Positions 39,411 through 48,906 are shown, counted from the stretch's first letter. The stretch: 64,000 bases of DNA from Clostridia bacterium (GCA_017399225.1 JAFQEB010000021.1:9688-73687); one strand, 5' to 3'. Notes: generated by a model from the sequence alone, not told the origin. A program made the numbers and translations.

Positions 39411-42014
39411 TCAGTTGCCGTAGTAGCACTTGAGGTACATTTCCTTGATCTCGCTCATCAGCGGGTAGCGGGGATTGGCGCCGGTGCATTGGTCGTCGAA
39501 GGCCTGCTCGACCATCTCGTCCAGAGTAGCCAGGAACTTCTCCTCGTCCACGCCGTATTCCTTGATGGACTTCTTGATGCCCACGCGGGCCTTCAGCTCG
39601 GCGATGGCCTTGATCAGGTTCTCCACCTTCTCGTCATCGTTTGCGCCGCCCAGGTTCAGGTAATCGGCCACCTCGGCGTAGCGGGCCTTGGTGTGGGGGT
39701 AGGCGTACTGGGGGAAGGTACCCATCTTCGGGGGCACTTCCTCGCTGTTGAAGCGGATGACCTCCTCGATCAGCAGGGCGTTGGCCACGCCGTGGGGCAG
39801 GTGGTGATAAGCGCCCAGCTTGTGCGCCATGGAGTGGCACACGCCCAGGAAGGCGTTGGCGAAGGCCATGCCGGCGATGGTGGCGGCGTTGCCCATCTTC
39901 TCGCGGGCGACGGGCTCGTTCATGCCGTTGTCGTAGCAGGCGGGCAGGTAGTCAAAGACCAGCTTGGTGGCCTTGAGGGCCAGGCCGTCGGTGAAATCGG
40001 TCGCCATGATGGAGGCGTAGGCTTCCAGGGCATGGGTCAGGGCGTCGATGCCGGAGGCAGAGGTCAGACCCTTGGGGGCGCTCATCATCAGGTCGGCGTC
40101 GACGATGGCCATGTTGGGCATCAGCTCGTAGTCGGCCAGGGGGTACTTGACGCCGGTGGTTTCATCGGTGATAACAGCGAAGGGCGTCACCTCGGAGCCG
40201 GTGCCAGCGGAGGTGGGCACGGCGATGAAGTAGGCCTTCTCGCCCATCTTGGGGAAGGTGTACACGCGCTTGCGGATATCCATGAAGCGCATGGCCATGT
40301 CCATGAAGTCCACCTCGGGGTGCTCGTACATCACCCACATGATCTTGGCCGCGTCCATCGCGGAGCCGCCGCCCAGGGCCAGGATGCAGTCGGGCTGGAA
40401 GGCCGCCATGGCCTTCGCGCCTTCCTTGGCGCAGGCCAGGGAGGGGTCGGGCGCAACGTCGAAGAAGGTGGTGTGGACGATGCCCATCTCGTCCAGCTTG
40501 TCGGTCACGGGCTTGGTGTAGCCGTTGTTGAAGAGGAACGCGTCGGTGACGATGAAGCACTTCTTCTTGCCCATGACGGTCTTGAGTTCATCCAGGGCCA
40601 CGGTCAGGCAGCCCTTCTTGAGGTACACCTTTTCAGGTGCGCGGAACCACAGCATATTCTCCCTCCGCATCGCCACGGTCTTGACGTTGATCAGGTGCTT
40701 CACGCCCACGTTCTCGGAGACGGAGTTGCCGCCCCAGGAGCCGCAGCCCAGGGTCAGGGAGGGCTTGAGCACGAAGTTGTAGATATCGCCGATGCCGCCC
40801 TGGGCCGCAGGGGTGTTGACCAGGATGCGGCAGGTCTTCATGCGGGCAGCGAAGCGATCGATCAGATCCTTGCGGGTGACGGCGTTGAGGTAGATGGAGG
40901 AGGTGTGGCCGTAGCCGCCGTCAGCGATGAGCTGATCCGCCTTGTCGAAGGCCTCGTCCATGTCCTTGACGCGGTACATGGCCAGCACGGGGGACAGCTT
41001 CTCGTGGGCGAACTCCTCGCTCAGGTCAACGGACTCGACCTCGCCGATCAGCACCTTGACGGTGTGGGGCACGGTCACGCCGGAGAGCTCGGCGATCTTC
41101 CAGGCGGGCTGGCCGACGATCTTGGCGTTCAGCGCGCCGTTGATGATGATGGTGCGGCGGACCTTGTCCAGCTCCTCGCCCTCCAGGAAGTAGCAGCCGC
41201 GGGCGGCGAACTCAGCCTTCACCTCGTCGTAGATGCTGTCCATCACGATGCAGCTCTGCTCGGAGGCGCAGATCATGCCGTAGTCAAAGGTCTTGGAGTG
41301 GATGATGGAGTTGACGGCCACCTTGATGTCGGCGGACTCGTCGATGATGGCGGGGGTGTTGCCGGCGCCGACGCCCAGGGCGGGCTTGCCGGAGGAGTAC
41401 GCCGCCTTGACCATGCCGGGGCCGCCGGTGGCCAGGATGGTGTCGGCCTCCTTCATGGCCATGTTGGTCAGCTCCAGGCTGGGCACGTCCACCCACGCGA
41501 TGATGTCCTCGGGCGCGCCGGCGGCCACAGCGGCCTCCAGCACGATCTTCGCGGCCTCGATGGTAGACTTCTTGGCGCGGGGATGGGGGCTGATGATAAT
41601 GCCGTTGCGGGTCTTCAGGCACAGCAGGCACTTGAAGATGGCGGTGGAGGTGGGGTTGGTGGTGGGGATGACCGCAGCCACCACGCCGATGGGGTCAGCC
41701 ACGCGCATCACGCCGGCAGCCTCGTCGCGCTCCAGCACGCCGCAGGTCTTGGTATCCTTGTAGGCGTTGTAGATGTACTCGGCAGCATAGTGGTTCTTGA
41801 TGACCTTGTCTTCCACCAGGCCCATGCCGGTCTCGGCCACAGCCATCTTCGCCAGCGGGATGCGGGCGTTGTTGGCAGCCAGGGAAGCAGCGCGGAAGAT
41901 GGCGTCCACCTGCTCCTGGGTATAAGTCGCAAACTTCTTCTGGGCGGCGCGCACGCGGGCCAGAGCCGCCTCAAAGCTTTCCACAGAATCGACGATCTGG
42001 TATTCCTTGGCCAT
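39411..42014 (-). CDS. adhE: Bifunctional acetaldehyde-CoA/alcohol dehydrogenase AdhE
   Basis: An 867-residue fusion. Residues 1-440: CoA-acylating aldehyde dehydrogenase (PTTNPTSTAIFKCL, GGPGMVKAAYSSGKPA, the catalytic Cys in GMICASEQSCIV). Residues 455-867: iron-dependent alcohol dehydrogenase (ALGGGSAMDAAKIMWVM, VPTSAGTGSEVTPFAV, metal His residues in HSMAHKLGAYHHLPHG). It reduces acetyl-CoA to ethanol and regenerates two NAD+, a major fermentative route; AdhE normally forms spirosomes. The promoter carries a Rex-like site, so redox control by NADH/NAD+ is expected. Confidence 0.97.
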   Translation of the reverse strand: MAKEYQIVDSVESFEAALARVRAAQKKFATYTQEQVDAIFRAASLAANNARIPLAKMAVAETGMGLVEDKVIKNHYAAEYIYNAYKDTKTCGVLERDEAAGVMRVADPIGVVAAVIPTTNPTSTAIFKCLLCLKTRNGIIISPHPRAKKSTIEAAKIVLEAAVAAGAPEDIIAWVDVPSLELTNMAMKEADTILATGGPGMVKAAYSSGKPALGVGAGNTPAIIDESADIKVAVNSIIHSKTFDYGMICASEQSCIVMDSIYDEVKAEFAARGCYFLEGEELDKVRRTIIINGALNAKIVGQPAWKIAELSGVTVPHTVKVLIGEVESVDLSEEFAHEKLSPVLAMYRVKDMDEAFDKADQLIADGGYGHTSSIYLNAVTRKDLIDRFAARMKTCRILVNTPAAQGGIGDIYNFVLKPSLTLGCGSWGGNSVSENVGVKHLINVKTVAMRRENMLWFRAPEKVYLKKGCLTVALDELKTVMGKKKCFIVTDAFLFNNGYTKPVTDKLDEMGIVHTTFFDVAPDPSLACAKEGAKAMAAFQPDCILALGGGSAMDAAKIMWVMYEHPEVDFMDMAMRFMDIRKRVYTFPKMGEKAYFIAVPTSAGTGSEVTPFAVITDETTGVKYPLADYELMPNMAIVDADLMMSAPKGLTSASGIDALTHALEAYASIMATDFTDGLALKATKLVFDYLPACYDNGMNEPVAREKMGNAATIAGMAFANAFLGVCHSMAHKLGAYHHLPHGVANALLIEEVIRFNSEEVPPKMGTFPQYAYPHTKARYAEVADYLNLGGANDDEKVENLIKAIAELKARVGIKKSIKEYGVDEEKFLATLDEMVEQAFDDQCTGANPRYPLMSEIKEMYLKCYYGN

Positions 42015-42099
42015 GATCTTGTCTCTCCTTCTTCGTTCACACCATCAGGGGATATCTTCTTTCATCCTGCAGACGGGTTTTACCTTCGTCTGCAGGGTC

Positions 42100-42128
42100 A
42101 GTATAGCATACCCGAAAGCCATTGTCAA
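42100..42128 (-). promoter_or_regulatory. Promoter of adhE
   Basis: Minus strand TTGACA (42128-42123), 17 bp, TATACT (42105-42100), TGC before the -10 box. Confidence 0.85.
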
Positions 42129-42139
42129 TAATTTAACGA
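42122..42139. promoter_or_regulatory. Rex-like operator overlapping the adhE -35 box
   Basis: TTGTCAATAATTTAACGA compared with the Rex consensus TTGTTAANNNNTTAACAA: 12 of 14 defined positions agree. adhE is a classic Rex target in Clostridia. A bound Rex would cover the -35 element and be released by NADH. Confidence 0.7.
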
Positions 42140-42229
42140 TATATTCTTGACAATTTCAAACGTTTTCGGATAATGTCGAACATTTTCGCGCCGCACTGCC
42201 CTGCCCTTCGTTTTTTCTGCGTCTTTCCC

Positions 42230-42258
42230 TTGACAAACCGCCCGGTTCCGCCTATGAT
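42230..42258 (+). promoter_or_regulatory. Promoter of glyS
   Basis: TTGACA (42230-42235), 17 bp, TATGAT (42253-42258). Only about 50 nt of leader, so no room for a T-box. Confidence 0.85.
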
Positions 42259-42317
42259 ACAATGGTATGAGTACGGGCATGGCACGCCAGCCATGTACCA
42301 ATAAGGAGGATACTGCA

Positions 42318-43703
42318 ATGGCTGAACTGACGATGGATAAACTGAAGGCGCTGTGTCAGAACCGCGGCTTCATCTTTGCCGGCTCCGAGATCTACGGCGG
42401 CCTGGCCAACACCTGGGACTTCGGCCCCCTGGGCGTGGAGTTCAAGAACAACATCAAGAAGGCCTGGTGGCAGAAGTTTGTGCAGGAGAGCCCCTACAAC
42501 ACGGGTCTGGACTGCGGCATCCTGATGAACCGCGAGGTCTGGGTCGCCTCCGGCCACGTGGGCGGCTTCAACGATCCCCTGATGGACTGCAAGGCCTGCA
42601 AGGCCCGCTTCCGTGCGGATAAGCTGATCGAGGACTTCACGGGGGGCGCCGAGACCGGCGACGGCTGGAAGAACGAGGAGCTCGAGGCCTACATCAATGA
42701 GCATGATATCGTCTGCCCCGTGTGCGGCAAGAAGGACTTCACCGGCATCCGCCAGTTCAACCTGATGTTCAAGACCCACCTGGGCGTGAATGAGTCCAGC
42801 GCTGCCGAGGTGCTGCTGCGCCCCGAGACCGCGCAGGGCATCTTCGTCAACTTCCTCAACGCCATGCGCACCACCCGCAAGAAGCTGCCGGCCGGCATCT
42901 GCCAGATCGGCAAGTCCTTCCGCAATGAGATCACCCCCGGCAACTTCATCTTCCGCGTGCTGGAGTTCGAGCAGATGGAGCTGGAATTCTTCTGCAAGCC
43001 CGGCGAGGACCTGGAGTGGTTCAACTACTGGCGCTCCTACTGCAAGAACTGGCTGCTGTCCCTGGGCCTGAAGGAAGAGAAGCTCCGCCTGCGCGACCAC
43101 GAGCCGGAGAAGCTGGCCTTCTACTCCAAGGCGACCACCGACTTCGAGTACCTCTTCCCCTTCGGCTGGGGCGAGCTGTGGGGCATTGCCGACCGCACCG
43201 ACTACGACCTGAAGCAGCACATGGAGCACTCCGGCAAGTCCATGGAGTACCTCGATCCCGTCACCAACGAGCGCTACATCCCCTACTGCGTGGAGCCCTC
43301 TGTGGGCGTTGAGCGTCTGGTGCTGGCCTTCCTGTGCAACGCCTATGAGGAGCAGCTGCTGGATGCGGAGAAGAACGACGTCCGCACGGTCCTGCACCTG
43401 CATCCGGCCCTGGCGCCCTACAAGGCCGCCGTGCTGCCCCTGCAGAAGAACAAGCTGGGCGACAAGGCCCGCGAGGTGCACGCCCAGCTGGCCAAATACT
43501 TCCCCGTGGAGTACGACGAGACCGGCTCCATCGGCAAGCGTTACCGCCGCCAGGACGAAATCGGCACCCCCTTCTGCATCTGCGTCGACTTCGACACCGA
43601 AGAGACTGGCACCGTCACCGTCCGTGACCGTGACACCATGGAGCAGGAGCGCGTGGCTATCGCCGACCTGCGCAAGTACATCGAGGATCGCATGGTCTTC
43701 TGA
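42318..43703 (+). CDS. glyS: Glycyl-tRNA synthetase, single-chain dimeric type
   Basis: A 461-residue class II synthetase of the alpha2 type. [22 protein letters not shown] at the N-terminus (partly shown), zinc-type [12 protein letters not shown] and [24 protein letters not shown], motif 2 [18 protein letters not shown], motif 3 [15 protein letters not shown] and the C-terminal anticodon domain. Charges tRNA-Gly. AAGGAGG precedes the ATG at 42318; the frame upstream is non-coding leader. Confidence 0.96.
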   Translation: MAELTMDKLKALCQNRGFIFAGSEIYGGLANTWDFGPLGVEFKNNIKKAWWQKFVQESPYNTGLDCGILMNREVWVASGHVGGFNDPLMDCKACKARFRADKLIEDFTGGAETGDGWKNEELEAYINEHDIVCPVCGKKDFTGIRQFNLMFKTHLGVNESSAAEVLLRPETAQGIFVNFLNAMRTTRKKLPAGICQIGKSFRNEITPGNFIFRVLEFEQMELEFFCKPGEDLEWFNYWRSYCKNWLLSLGLKEEKLRLRDHEPEKLAFYSKATTDFEYLFPFGWGELWGIADRTDYDLKQHMEHSGKSMEYLDPVTNERYIPYCVEPSVGVERLVLAFLCNAYEEQLLDAEKNDVRTVLHLHPALAPYKAAVLPLQKNKLGDKAREVHAQLAKYFPVEYDETGSIGKRYRRQDEIGTPFCICVDFDTEETGTVTVRDRDTMEQERVAIADLRKYIEDRMVF

Positions 43704-43719
43704 GAAAAGCGAATCAACC

Positions 43720-43756
43720 GCCGGGGCATGTAGTTGCATGTCCCGGCTTCTTTTAT
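43720..43756 (+). terminator. Terminator of glyS
   Basis: GCCGGGGCATG/CATGTCCCGGC then TTCTTTTATC. Confidence 0.8.
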
Positions 43757-43839
43757 CGCTATATAGGCACTCACGGAGCTGTGTACTTGTTGCTGTAATA
43801 CATTTTCTCCGAAAGCCTTGATTTTAGCGGATTTGCTTG

Positions 43840-43868
43840 TTGACACCGCGCATACATCATGCTATAAT
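43840..43868 (+). promoter_or_regulatory. Promoter and leader of rtcB
   Basis: TTGACA (43840-43845), 17 bp, TATAAT (43863-43868). The leader of about 115 nt folds into GTTGGC/GCCAAC (43875-43890) and CCCGG/CCGGG-type hairpins and contains a 6-codon ORF at 43936-43956. Confidence 0.8.
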
Positions 43869-43989
43869 TCGCCATGTTGGCAATAGCCAACGATCAATCC
43901 CGGGCCATCGGGAAGAAAGAGGTGAGTCCAAAGTGATGCTTCGCAACGACACTTAGAACTGAACGGCCCCTACAGAAAGGAATATGATT

Positions 43990-45171
43990 ATGTTTGAAAT
44001 CCGCGGCAGGTACAACACTGCCATCGTCTACGCCGAGCGCACGGATCAGGATTCCGTCGCCCAGGTCATGGCCATGTGCAACACCCCTTATCTGGCGGAA
44101 AGCCGCATCCGCATGATGCCCGATATGCACGCCGCAGAAGGCTGCACCGTGGGCACCTCCATGACCATTACGAACAGAGCCAATCCTGCATGGGTAGGCG
44201 GCGACATCGGCTGCGGCATGCAGGTTTACAAGCTGAAGGAGCGGGAGATCGACTGCCCGGCGCTGGACGCCGTTATCCGCAGCGAGATCCCCTCCGGCGC
44301 AGCCATCTTCCCGGGCGTAAACAAGGCTGTGCGCGCCCTGAAACTGACCGACCTGATCTGCCATGAGTGGACGCGCAAGAAGATCGTCGATGCGTCCCTG
44401 GGCACGCTGGGCGGCGGCAACCACTTTATCGAGGTGGACCGCGATATGGACGGCGCGCTGTACCTGGTCATCCACTCAGGCAGCCGCCGTCTGGGCCGCG
44501 ACGTAGCCACTTATTGGCAGAACGAGGCCTTCTGCCAGACCAACGGCTTCGACCCCAAGCTGTTTGCAAAGCGCAAGGTGGATATCAGCAAAGCCAAGGT
44601 CAAAAAGCCCCTGTGCTACCTGGAGGACGAGGCCCTGGAGGGCTATCTGCACGACATGAACATCGCCGTGCGCTACGCCGTGCGCAGCCGCGAGCTGATG
44701 GGCGAGACGATCCTCTCCGCGCTGAACCTCCACGTGGAGGAGAGCTTCGCCACCATCCACAACTACATTGACACCGCCCACGGCGTGCTGCGCAAGGGCG
44801 CCGTCAGCGCCCAGGCCGGGGAAAAGCTGATCATCCCCATCAACATGCGCGACGGCAGCCTGATCTGCGTGGGCAAGGGCAACCCGGAGTGGAACTGCAC
44901 CGCCCCCCACGGCGCTGGCCGCATGATGACCCGCAGCCAGGCCAAGGAGGAGATCACCCTTGAAGAATACCGCGAGGCCATGGCCGGGATCTACTCCACC
45001 TCCGTCAGCGAGTCCACCATCGACGAAAGCCCCATGGCCTACCGCGCCATCGACGAGATCCTGGACGTGGTGGAGGACACCGCTGCCGTCACGGCACTTC
45101 TGACCCCCGTGTACAACTTCAAGGCCAGCAAGGCCGCCGTTGACGAAGATACAATGGATGGAAATGATTGA
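43990..45171 (+). CDS. rtcB: RtcB-family RNA ligase
   Basis: A 393-residue RtcB protein. Metal-site motifs MMPDMHAAEGCTVGTSM, WVGGDIGCGMQVY, LGTLGGGNHFIEVDRD and HSGSRRLGRDVATYW are present, and the guanylylated histidine lies in APHGAGRMMTRSQAK. RtcB joins 2',3'-cyclic phosphate or 3'-phosphate RNA ends to 5'-OH ends, used in RNA repair. It is the short bacterial form. Start at 43990 fits AGAAAGG (8 bases) better than the ATG at 43984. No archease or rtcA next to it. Its last codons are followed immediately by the next gene's promoter. Confidence 0.92.
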   Translation: MFEIRGRYNTAIVYAERTDQDSVAQVMAMCNTPYLAESRIRMMPDMHAAEGCTVGTSMTITNRANPAWVGGDIGCGMQVYKLKEREIDCPALDAVIRSEIPSGAAIFPGVNKAVRALKLTDLICHEWTRKKIVDASLGTLGGGNHFIEVDRDMDGALYLVIHSGSRRLGRDVATYWQNEAFCQTNGFDPKLFAKRKVDISKAKVKKPLCYLEDEALEGYLHDMNIAVRYAVRSRELMGETILSALNLHVEESFATIHNYIDTAHGVLRKGAVSAQAGEKLIIPINMRDGSLICVGKGNPEWNCTAPHGAGRMMTRSQAKEEITLEEYREAMAGIYSTSVSESTIDESPMAYRAIDEILDVVEDTAAVTALLTPVYNFKASKAAVDEDTMDGND

Positions 45172-45200
45172 TTGACAATCCCTCGCGTACATGCTAAACT
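45172..45200 (+). promoter_or_regulatory. Promoter of the secreted zinc-ribbon gene
   Basis: TTGACA (45172-45177), 17 bp, TAAACT (45195-45200), starting one base after the rtcB stop codon. Confidence 0.75.
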
Positions 45201-45412
45201 AAATGCAGTGTATTGTCATGGACAAGGAATGGCCTGCAAGGAAAAGTGTCTGCTTGTCCTTCCATTCTCCTACGGCAACCGCACAGGCGTCGACACGGTG
45301 TATGCCTTTGGCACTGCCAGCTGCAGGTCACCATTGACGCCGTCACCTGCCTCAGCCCATTCCGGCAATGTCGTATTGATCTGCAAGTAATGTACGAAAG
45401 GGGTTCATCCAT
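45201..45412 (+). other. Long 5' leader with hairpins
   Basis: About 205 nt between the predicted start and the ATG, without a credible ORF. GGAATGG (near 45227) can pair with CCATTCT (near 45262), and GCAGGT (near 45322) with ACCTGC (near 45345). Not a riboswitch I recognise. Confidence 0.4.
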
Positions 45413-46243
45413 ATGCGCCGCAACCTCCTGCTTATCCTCACCGCCATCCTGATGATGTGCCTGCCCGCCATCGCCTCCGCGGCCACCTGTACCCTGTGCG
45501 GCAGCGAGACCGGCAGCGATGATTATCTGTGCACCAACTGCCTGCTGACCCTGCTGAACACCAAGCGGGAGAGCACGCTGACCATCACCGGTGCGGAGAA
45601 GAATGACCGCGGCGCAGTGACCGTCACCTGGGCGGATGAGGAGCGCAACGCCCCCTACACCGTCACCTACGAGCTGCTGGAAACGGCGCCCGTTCCCTTT
45701 GGCTGGACGGCCGCGGAAAGCACCTGGAACACCAGCATTACCCTGAAGCGTCTGGTGCCCGGCATCAGCTATGTGATCACGGTGACTGACGCTCAGGGCA
45801 ACAAGGCAGATCACACCTACTTCGCCCCCGTCCCCCAGGAGGATACGGAGATCGGCGCGAAGATCCGCCTCAAGCCCATGAACCGCACGGGCCGCATGAC
45901 CAAGCAGCAGCAGAGCTTCTCCGCCGCTGAGATCGCCCAGGACAACGGGACGGAGCACGGCCTGTACCTGCGCCTGACCTACTCCACGCTGAAGAAGACC
46001 CGCAACTACGACTTCCAGATCGCCGTGGAAGCGCCCAACGACTTCAGCAACGTGATCTTCTCCGGCACGCTGGAGCTGCACCACGGCAAGTCCGCCATCC
46101 CCGTCTGGGGCTTCATCCCCATGGACGAGTTCTTCGCCCTGCTGGAGAACTACTACGGCGGCGTCCCTACGGGCGAGTATGACGTGACGCTGTACTTCAA
46201 CGGCAACGAGGTCTGGTCCGTCCCCTTTACCGTCAGCGAATAA
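45413..46243 (+). CDS. Secreted zinc-ribbon/FN3-like protein
   Basis: A 276-residue protein. Signal peptide MRRNLLLILTAILMMCLPAI with likely cleavage after ASA (residue 23-24). The mature protein begins with a zinc-ribbon, CTLCGSETGSDDYLCTNC, unusual for an exported protein, followed by an FN3-like domain (VTVTWADEERNAPYTVTYEL, about 60-140) and a C-terminal beta domain (about 160-276). No lipobox or LPXTG. Cell-surface or secreted; function unknown. It has its own promoter and long leader. Confidence 0.65.
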   Translation: MRRNLLLILTAILMMCLPAIASAATCTLCGSETGSDDYLCTNCLLTLLNTKRESTLTITGAEKNDRGAVTVTWADEERNAPYTVTYELLETAPVPFGWTAAESTWNTSITLKRLVPGISYVITVTDAQGNKADHTYFAPVPQEDTEIGAKIRLKPMNRTGRMTKQQQSFSAAEIAQDNGTEHGLYLRLTYSTLKKTRNYDFQIAVEAPNDFSNVIFSGTLELHHGKSAIPVWGFIPMDEFFALLENYYGGVPTGEYDVTLYFNGNEVWSVPFTVSE

Positions 46244-46250
46244 AACCACG

Positions 46251-46280
46251 CGGCTGTACCGATCAGGTGCAGCCGTTTTG
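46251..46280 (+). terminator. Terminator of the secreted protein gene
   Basis: CGGCTG (46251-46256)/CAGCCG (46270-46275) then TTTTG. Confidence 0.7.
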
Positions 46281-46286
46281 CTTGCA

Positions 46287-46321
46287 CGAAAAGAGCAGGA
46301 GCCGCATAGACTCCTGCTCTT
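46287..46321 (-). terminator. Terminator of the DEAD helicase gene
   Basis: 11-bp stem AAGAGCAGGAG/CTCCTGCTCTT (46291-46301, 46311-46321); on the minus strand it is followed by TTTC. Confidence 0.75.
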
Positions 46322-46328
46322 GCTGTAT

Positions 46329-47984
46329 TTACCTTTCGCCGTTGCGGCCGCGGGCGCGGTTGACGCGCTGCACAGGCTTGCCCAGGCCGGACTTTGCCGA
46401 GGGCTTGCCCGCCTTATGGGGCGCGGCGTTTTTCTCCCGGGCAGGGGCTGCCTTTTCCGGCTTAGCCGCCTGCACCTTGCCGCCCTTGCCGATCACGATG
46501 GCCTGTCCGCCCTTGGGAACGCTGAAGCGGCTCATATCGGGGGCGCGGTTCTCCGCGCCGGGGCCAAAGCGGGGCTTGTGCTCCTGCACGGGCACTTTGC
46601 GCTCCTGGGGTGCAGGCTTGCGCTCCGGCGCCGCTGCCTTGCGTTCCGCATCCGGCTTTTTCTCCGCAGCCTTGACAGCCTGAACAGCCTTGCGGGCTTT
46701 CTTCTCCGGGGCTGCCTGGCCGGAGGCGGTCACCTTCTTGGGCAGCACAGAGGCGCGCTCCAGCTTGGCCAGGCGGGCGGCCTTCGCCAGCTGACGGGCG
46801 GCTTCCTTCTCCTTGGGATCGGTGGGGGTGGTCACCAGCATCGGCCATTCGCTCTCCCTGACGGGCAGGCGCTTGCCGATCAGCTTCTCCACCTGATCCA
46901 GCTGCTTGGTCTCGTCGATGCAGCAGAAGGAGATCGCCTTGCCGTCGCGCCCGGCGCGGCCGGTGCGGCCGATGCGGTGCACATAGGCCTCAGGCTCCAT
47001 GGGCATGTCGTAGTTGAACACATGGGACAAGCCGGCGATGTCGATGCCGCGGGCGGCAATGTCGGTGGCGATGAGCACCTTGCTCTCGCCGGACTTGAAC
47101 TTCGCCAGGGCAGTTTGGCGCTGGCCCTGGCTCTTGTCGCCGTGGATGGCCACGCTCTGGATGCCCTCGCGCTTCAGTTCGCGGACGATGCGATCCGCGC
47201 CGTGCTTGGTGCGGCTGAAGACCAGCGCATTCTCCACGTCCGGCTCCCTGAGGAGCTTGGCCAGCAGGAGCTTCTTGTTGGCCTTGTCCACATAATACAG
47301 GCACTGGTCGATCTTCTTCACCGTGGAGGACACCGGGTCTACCTTCACCGTCTCCGGCTCATGCAGCAGATCCATGGCCAGCTTCTCCACCTCCGGGGGC
47401 ATGGTGGCGGAGAAGAGCAGCGTCTGATGCTTCTTGGGGAGCTTGGCGGCGATGCGGCGCACGTCATGGATAAAGCCCATGTCCAGCATCCGGTCGGCCT
47501 CATCCAGAACGAAGGTCTCCACGAAGTCCAGGCGCACATAGCCCTGGTTCATCAGATCCCACAGGCGGCCGGGACAGGCGATGACCGTATCCGCGCCCCG
47601 GTGCAGGGCGTCGATCTGCCCCTGCTGGCCCACGCCGCCGAAGATGACGCAGGGGGTCACGGGCAGGTTCTTGCCGTAAAGGACGAAGTTCTCGTAGATC
47701 TGCAGCGCCAGCTCCCGGGTGGGGGTGAGGATCAGTTGGCGGATGGTGCAGGGCTGGCCGGGCTTGACGGGCTTTTTCGCCATCTGCTGGATCATCGGCA
47801 GGGCAAAGGCTGCCGTCTTGCCAGTGCCGGTCTGGGCACAGCCCAGCACATCCTTGCCCGAGGCCACCAGCGGGATCGTCGCCTGCTGGATGGGCGTGGG
47901 CTTTTCATAGCCGGCGTTGCGTACGTTTTTGAGGATAGCGGGCATCAGGCCCAGGGATTCAAAGCTCATATTGATGGTTTCCAT
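46329..47984 (-). CDS. DEAD-box RNA helicase (CshA/RhlE-like)
   Basis: A 551-residue helicase: Q motif GYEKPTPIQQATIP, Walker A AQTGTGKTAAF, PTRELALQI, DEAD in VLDEADRMLDMGF, SATMPP, ATDIAARGIDI, HRIGRTGRAGRDG. The last 170 residues are a basic, Ala/Lys/Pro-rich, low-complexity RNA-binding tail. Such enzymes unwind RNA in ribosome assembly and mRNA decay. An in-frame ATG at 47969 is an alternative start. Monocistronic. Confidence 0.95.
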   Translation of the reverse strand: METINMSFESLGLMPAILKNVRNAGYEKPTPIQQATIPLVASGKDVLGCAQTGTGKTAAFALPMIQQMAKKPVKPGQPCTIRQLILTPTRELALQIYENFVLYGKNLPVTPCVIFGGVGQQGQIDALHRGADTVIACPGRLWDLMNQGYVRLDFVETFVLDEADRMLDMGFIHDVRRIAAKLPKKHQTLLFSATMPPEVEKLAMDLLHEPETVKVDPVSSTVKKIDQCLYYVDKANKKLLLAKLLREPDVENALVFSRTKHGADRIVRELKREGIQSVAIHGDKSQGQRQTALAKFKSGESKVLIATDIAARGIDIAGLSHVFNYDMPMEPEAYVHRIGRTGRAGRDGKAISFCCIDETKQLDQVEKLIGKRLPVRESEWPMLVTTPTDPKEKEAARQLAKAARLAKLERASVLPKKVTASGQAAPEKKARKAVQAVKAAEKKPDAERKAAAPERKPAPQERKVPVQEHKPRFGPGAENRAPDMSRFSVPKGGQAIVIGKGGKVQAAKPEKAAPAREKNAAPHKAGKPSAKSGLGKPVQRVNRARGRNGER

Positions 47985-48063
47985 TCTGTTTCATAGATTG
48001 GCGCATAACACACCATTTTGCATTGTAGCACAGATCGCCTGCGGGGGCAAGAGGCTTTTGCAT

Positions 48064-48118
48064 GGGCGCTGCCCCTGTGCCCCGCTCAAGGGCGTTGCGC
48101 CCCTGAGACCCCTTTGGG
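48064..48118. repeat. Palindromic repeat family C, copy 3
   Basis: GGGCGCTGCCC, AAGGGCGTTGCGCCCCTG and AGACCCC in the 283-bp gap before the HAD gene. Confidence 0.65.
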
Positions 48119-48201
48119 CCGAGGTGCTGCCGGTTCCTTCCCTTGCAGGAGGGATCGGCGCGTGCACCGGCGCAGGCAGGGTGCGGGGAGAAGACTCTCC
48201 C

Positions 48202-48231
48202 TTGACAGGCCGTGCCTGCCCGGGGTATCAT
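48202..48231 (+). promoter_or_regulatory. Promoter of the HAD hydrolase operon
   Basis: TTGACA (48202-48207), 18 bp, TATCAT (48226-48231). Confidence 0.75.
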
Positions 48232-48267
48232 AGATAAGTATATGACGTCTTTTTCGGAGGTATACCC

Positions 48268-48906
48268 ATGACGATTCTCTGGGACTGGAACGGCACGCTG
48301 GTGGCTGATGTACCCCATGTGGTGGAAATGAACAACCTGGTGCTGGAGCAGTTCGGCTACCGGCACACCTCTGAAGAGGAATACCGCGCAAAGTTCCGCC
48401 ACCCGGTACATGAATACTATTACGACCTGGGCGTGACGGCGGAGGACTTCCCCCAGATCGCAAAGGTGTGGAACAAGGCCTATGTGGATGGCTTTGACCG
48501 CGTGCCCCTGGCCCCCGGTGCAGCCGACGCGGTTCGCCGCTTCAAGGCCGCCGGGCATAAGCAGGTCATCATCTCCGCCTCCCAGGTGGATCAGCTGCGG
48601 GCCCAGGTGGAGCACTTCCCCGAGCTGCGGGGCATGTTTGACGAGGTACTGGGTCTGAGCAACCAGCTGGCCGTGAGCAAGGTGCACCTGGCGACGGACT
48701 TCCTGGCCCGCACCGGCGTCGATCCTGCCGACTGTGCCTTCATCGGAGACACCACCCACGACGCGGAAACCGCCGCGGCCATCGGCTGCCGCTGCTTCCT
48801 TGTCGAGGGCGGCCACCAGGAGCGCAGCGTGCTGGATACGGCGGAGAATGCCATGGTCGTTCCTTCTCTGAACGAGGTTCTGGAGCGGCTGGAGGTACTG
48901 AAATGA
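48268..48906 (+). CDS. HAD-superfamily hydrolase (phosphoglycolate-phosphatase-like)
   Basis: A 212-residue HAD protein. Motif I is WDWNGTLV (D6 nucleophile, D8, with the less common WNGT), motif II VIISASQ, motif III/IV FIGDTTHDAETAAAIG. The cap is helical (C1). Dephosphorylates a small phosphate ester; the specific metabolite is unknown. TCGGAGG precedes the ATG. Its end overlaps the next ORF by 4 bases (ATGA). Confidence 0.88.
   Translation: MTILWDWNGTLVADVPHVVEMNNLVLEQFGYRHTSEEEYRAKFRHPVHEYYYDLGVTAEDFPQIAKVWNKAYVDGFDRVPLAPGAADAVRRFKAAGHKQVIISASQVDQLRAQVEHFPELRGMFDEVLGLSNQLAVSKVHLATDFLARTGVDPADCAFIGDTTHDAETAAAIGCRCFLVEGGHQERSVLDTAENAMVVPSLNEVLERLEVLK

Noticed and set aside
39489..42131. 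880-residue open frame opposite adhE
   Set aside because: Glycine/valine/histidine-rich shadow of adhE with no start signal or recognisable motif.
42259..42317. T-box leader before glyS
   Set aside because: The leader is only about 50 nt, and no T-box motif is present.
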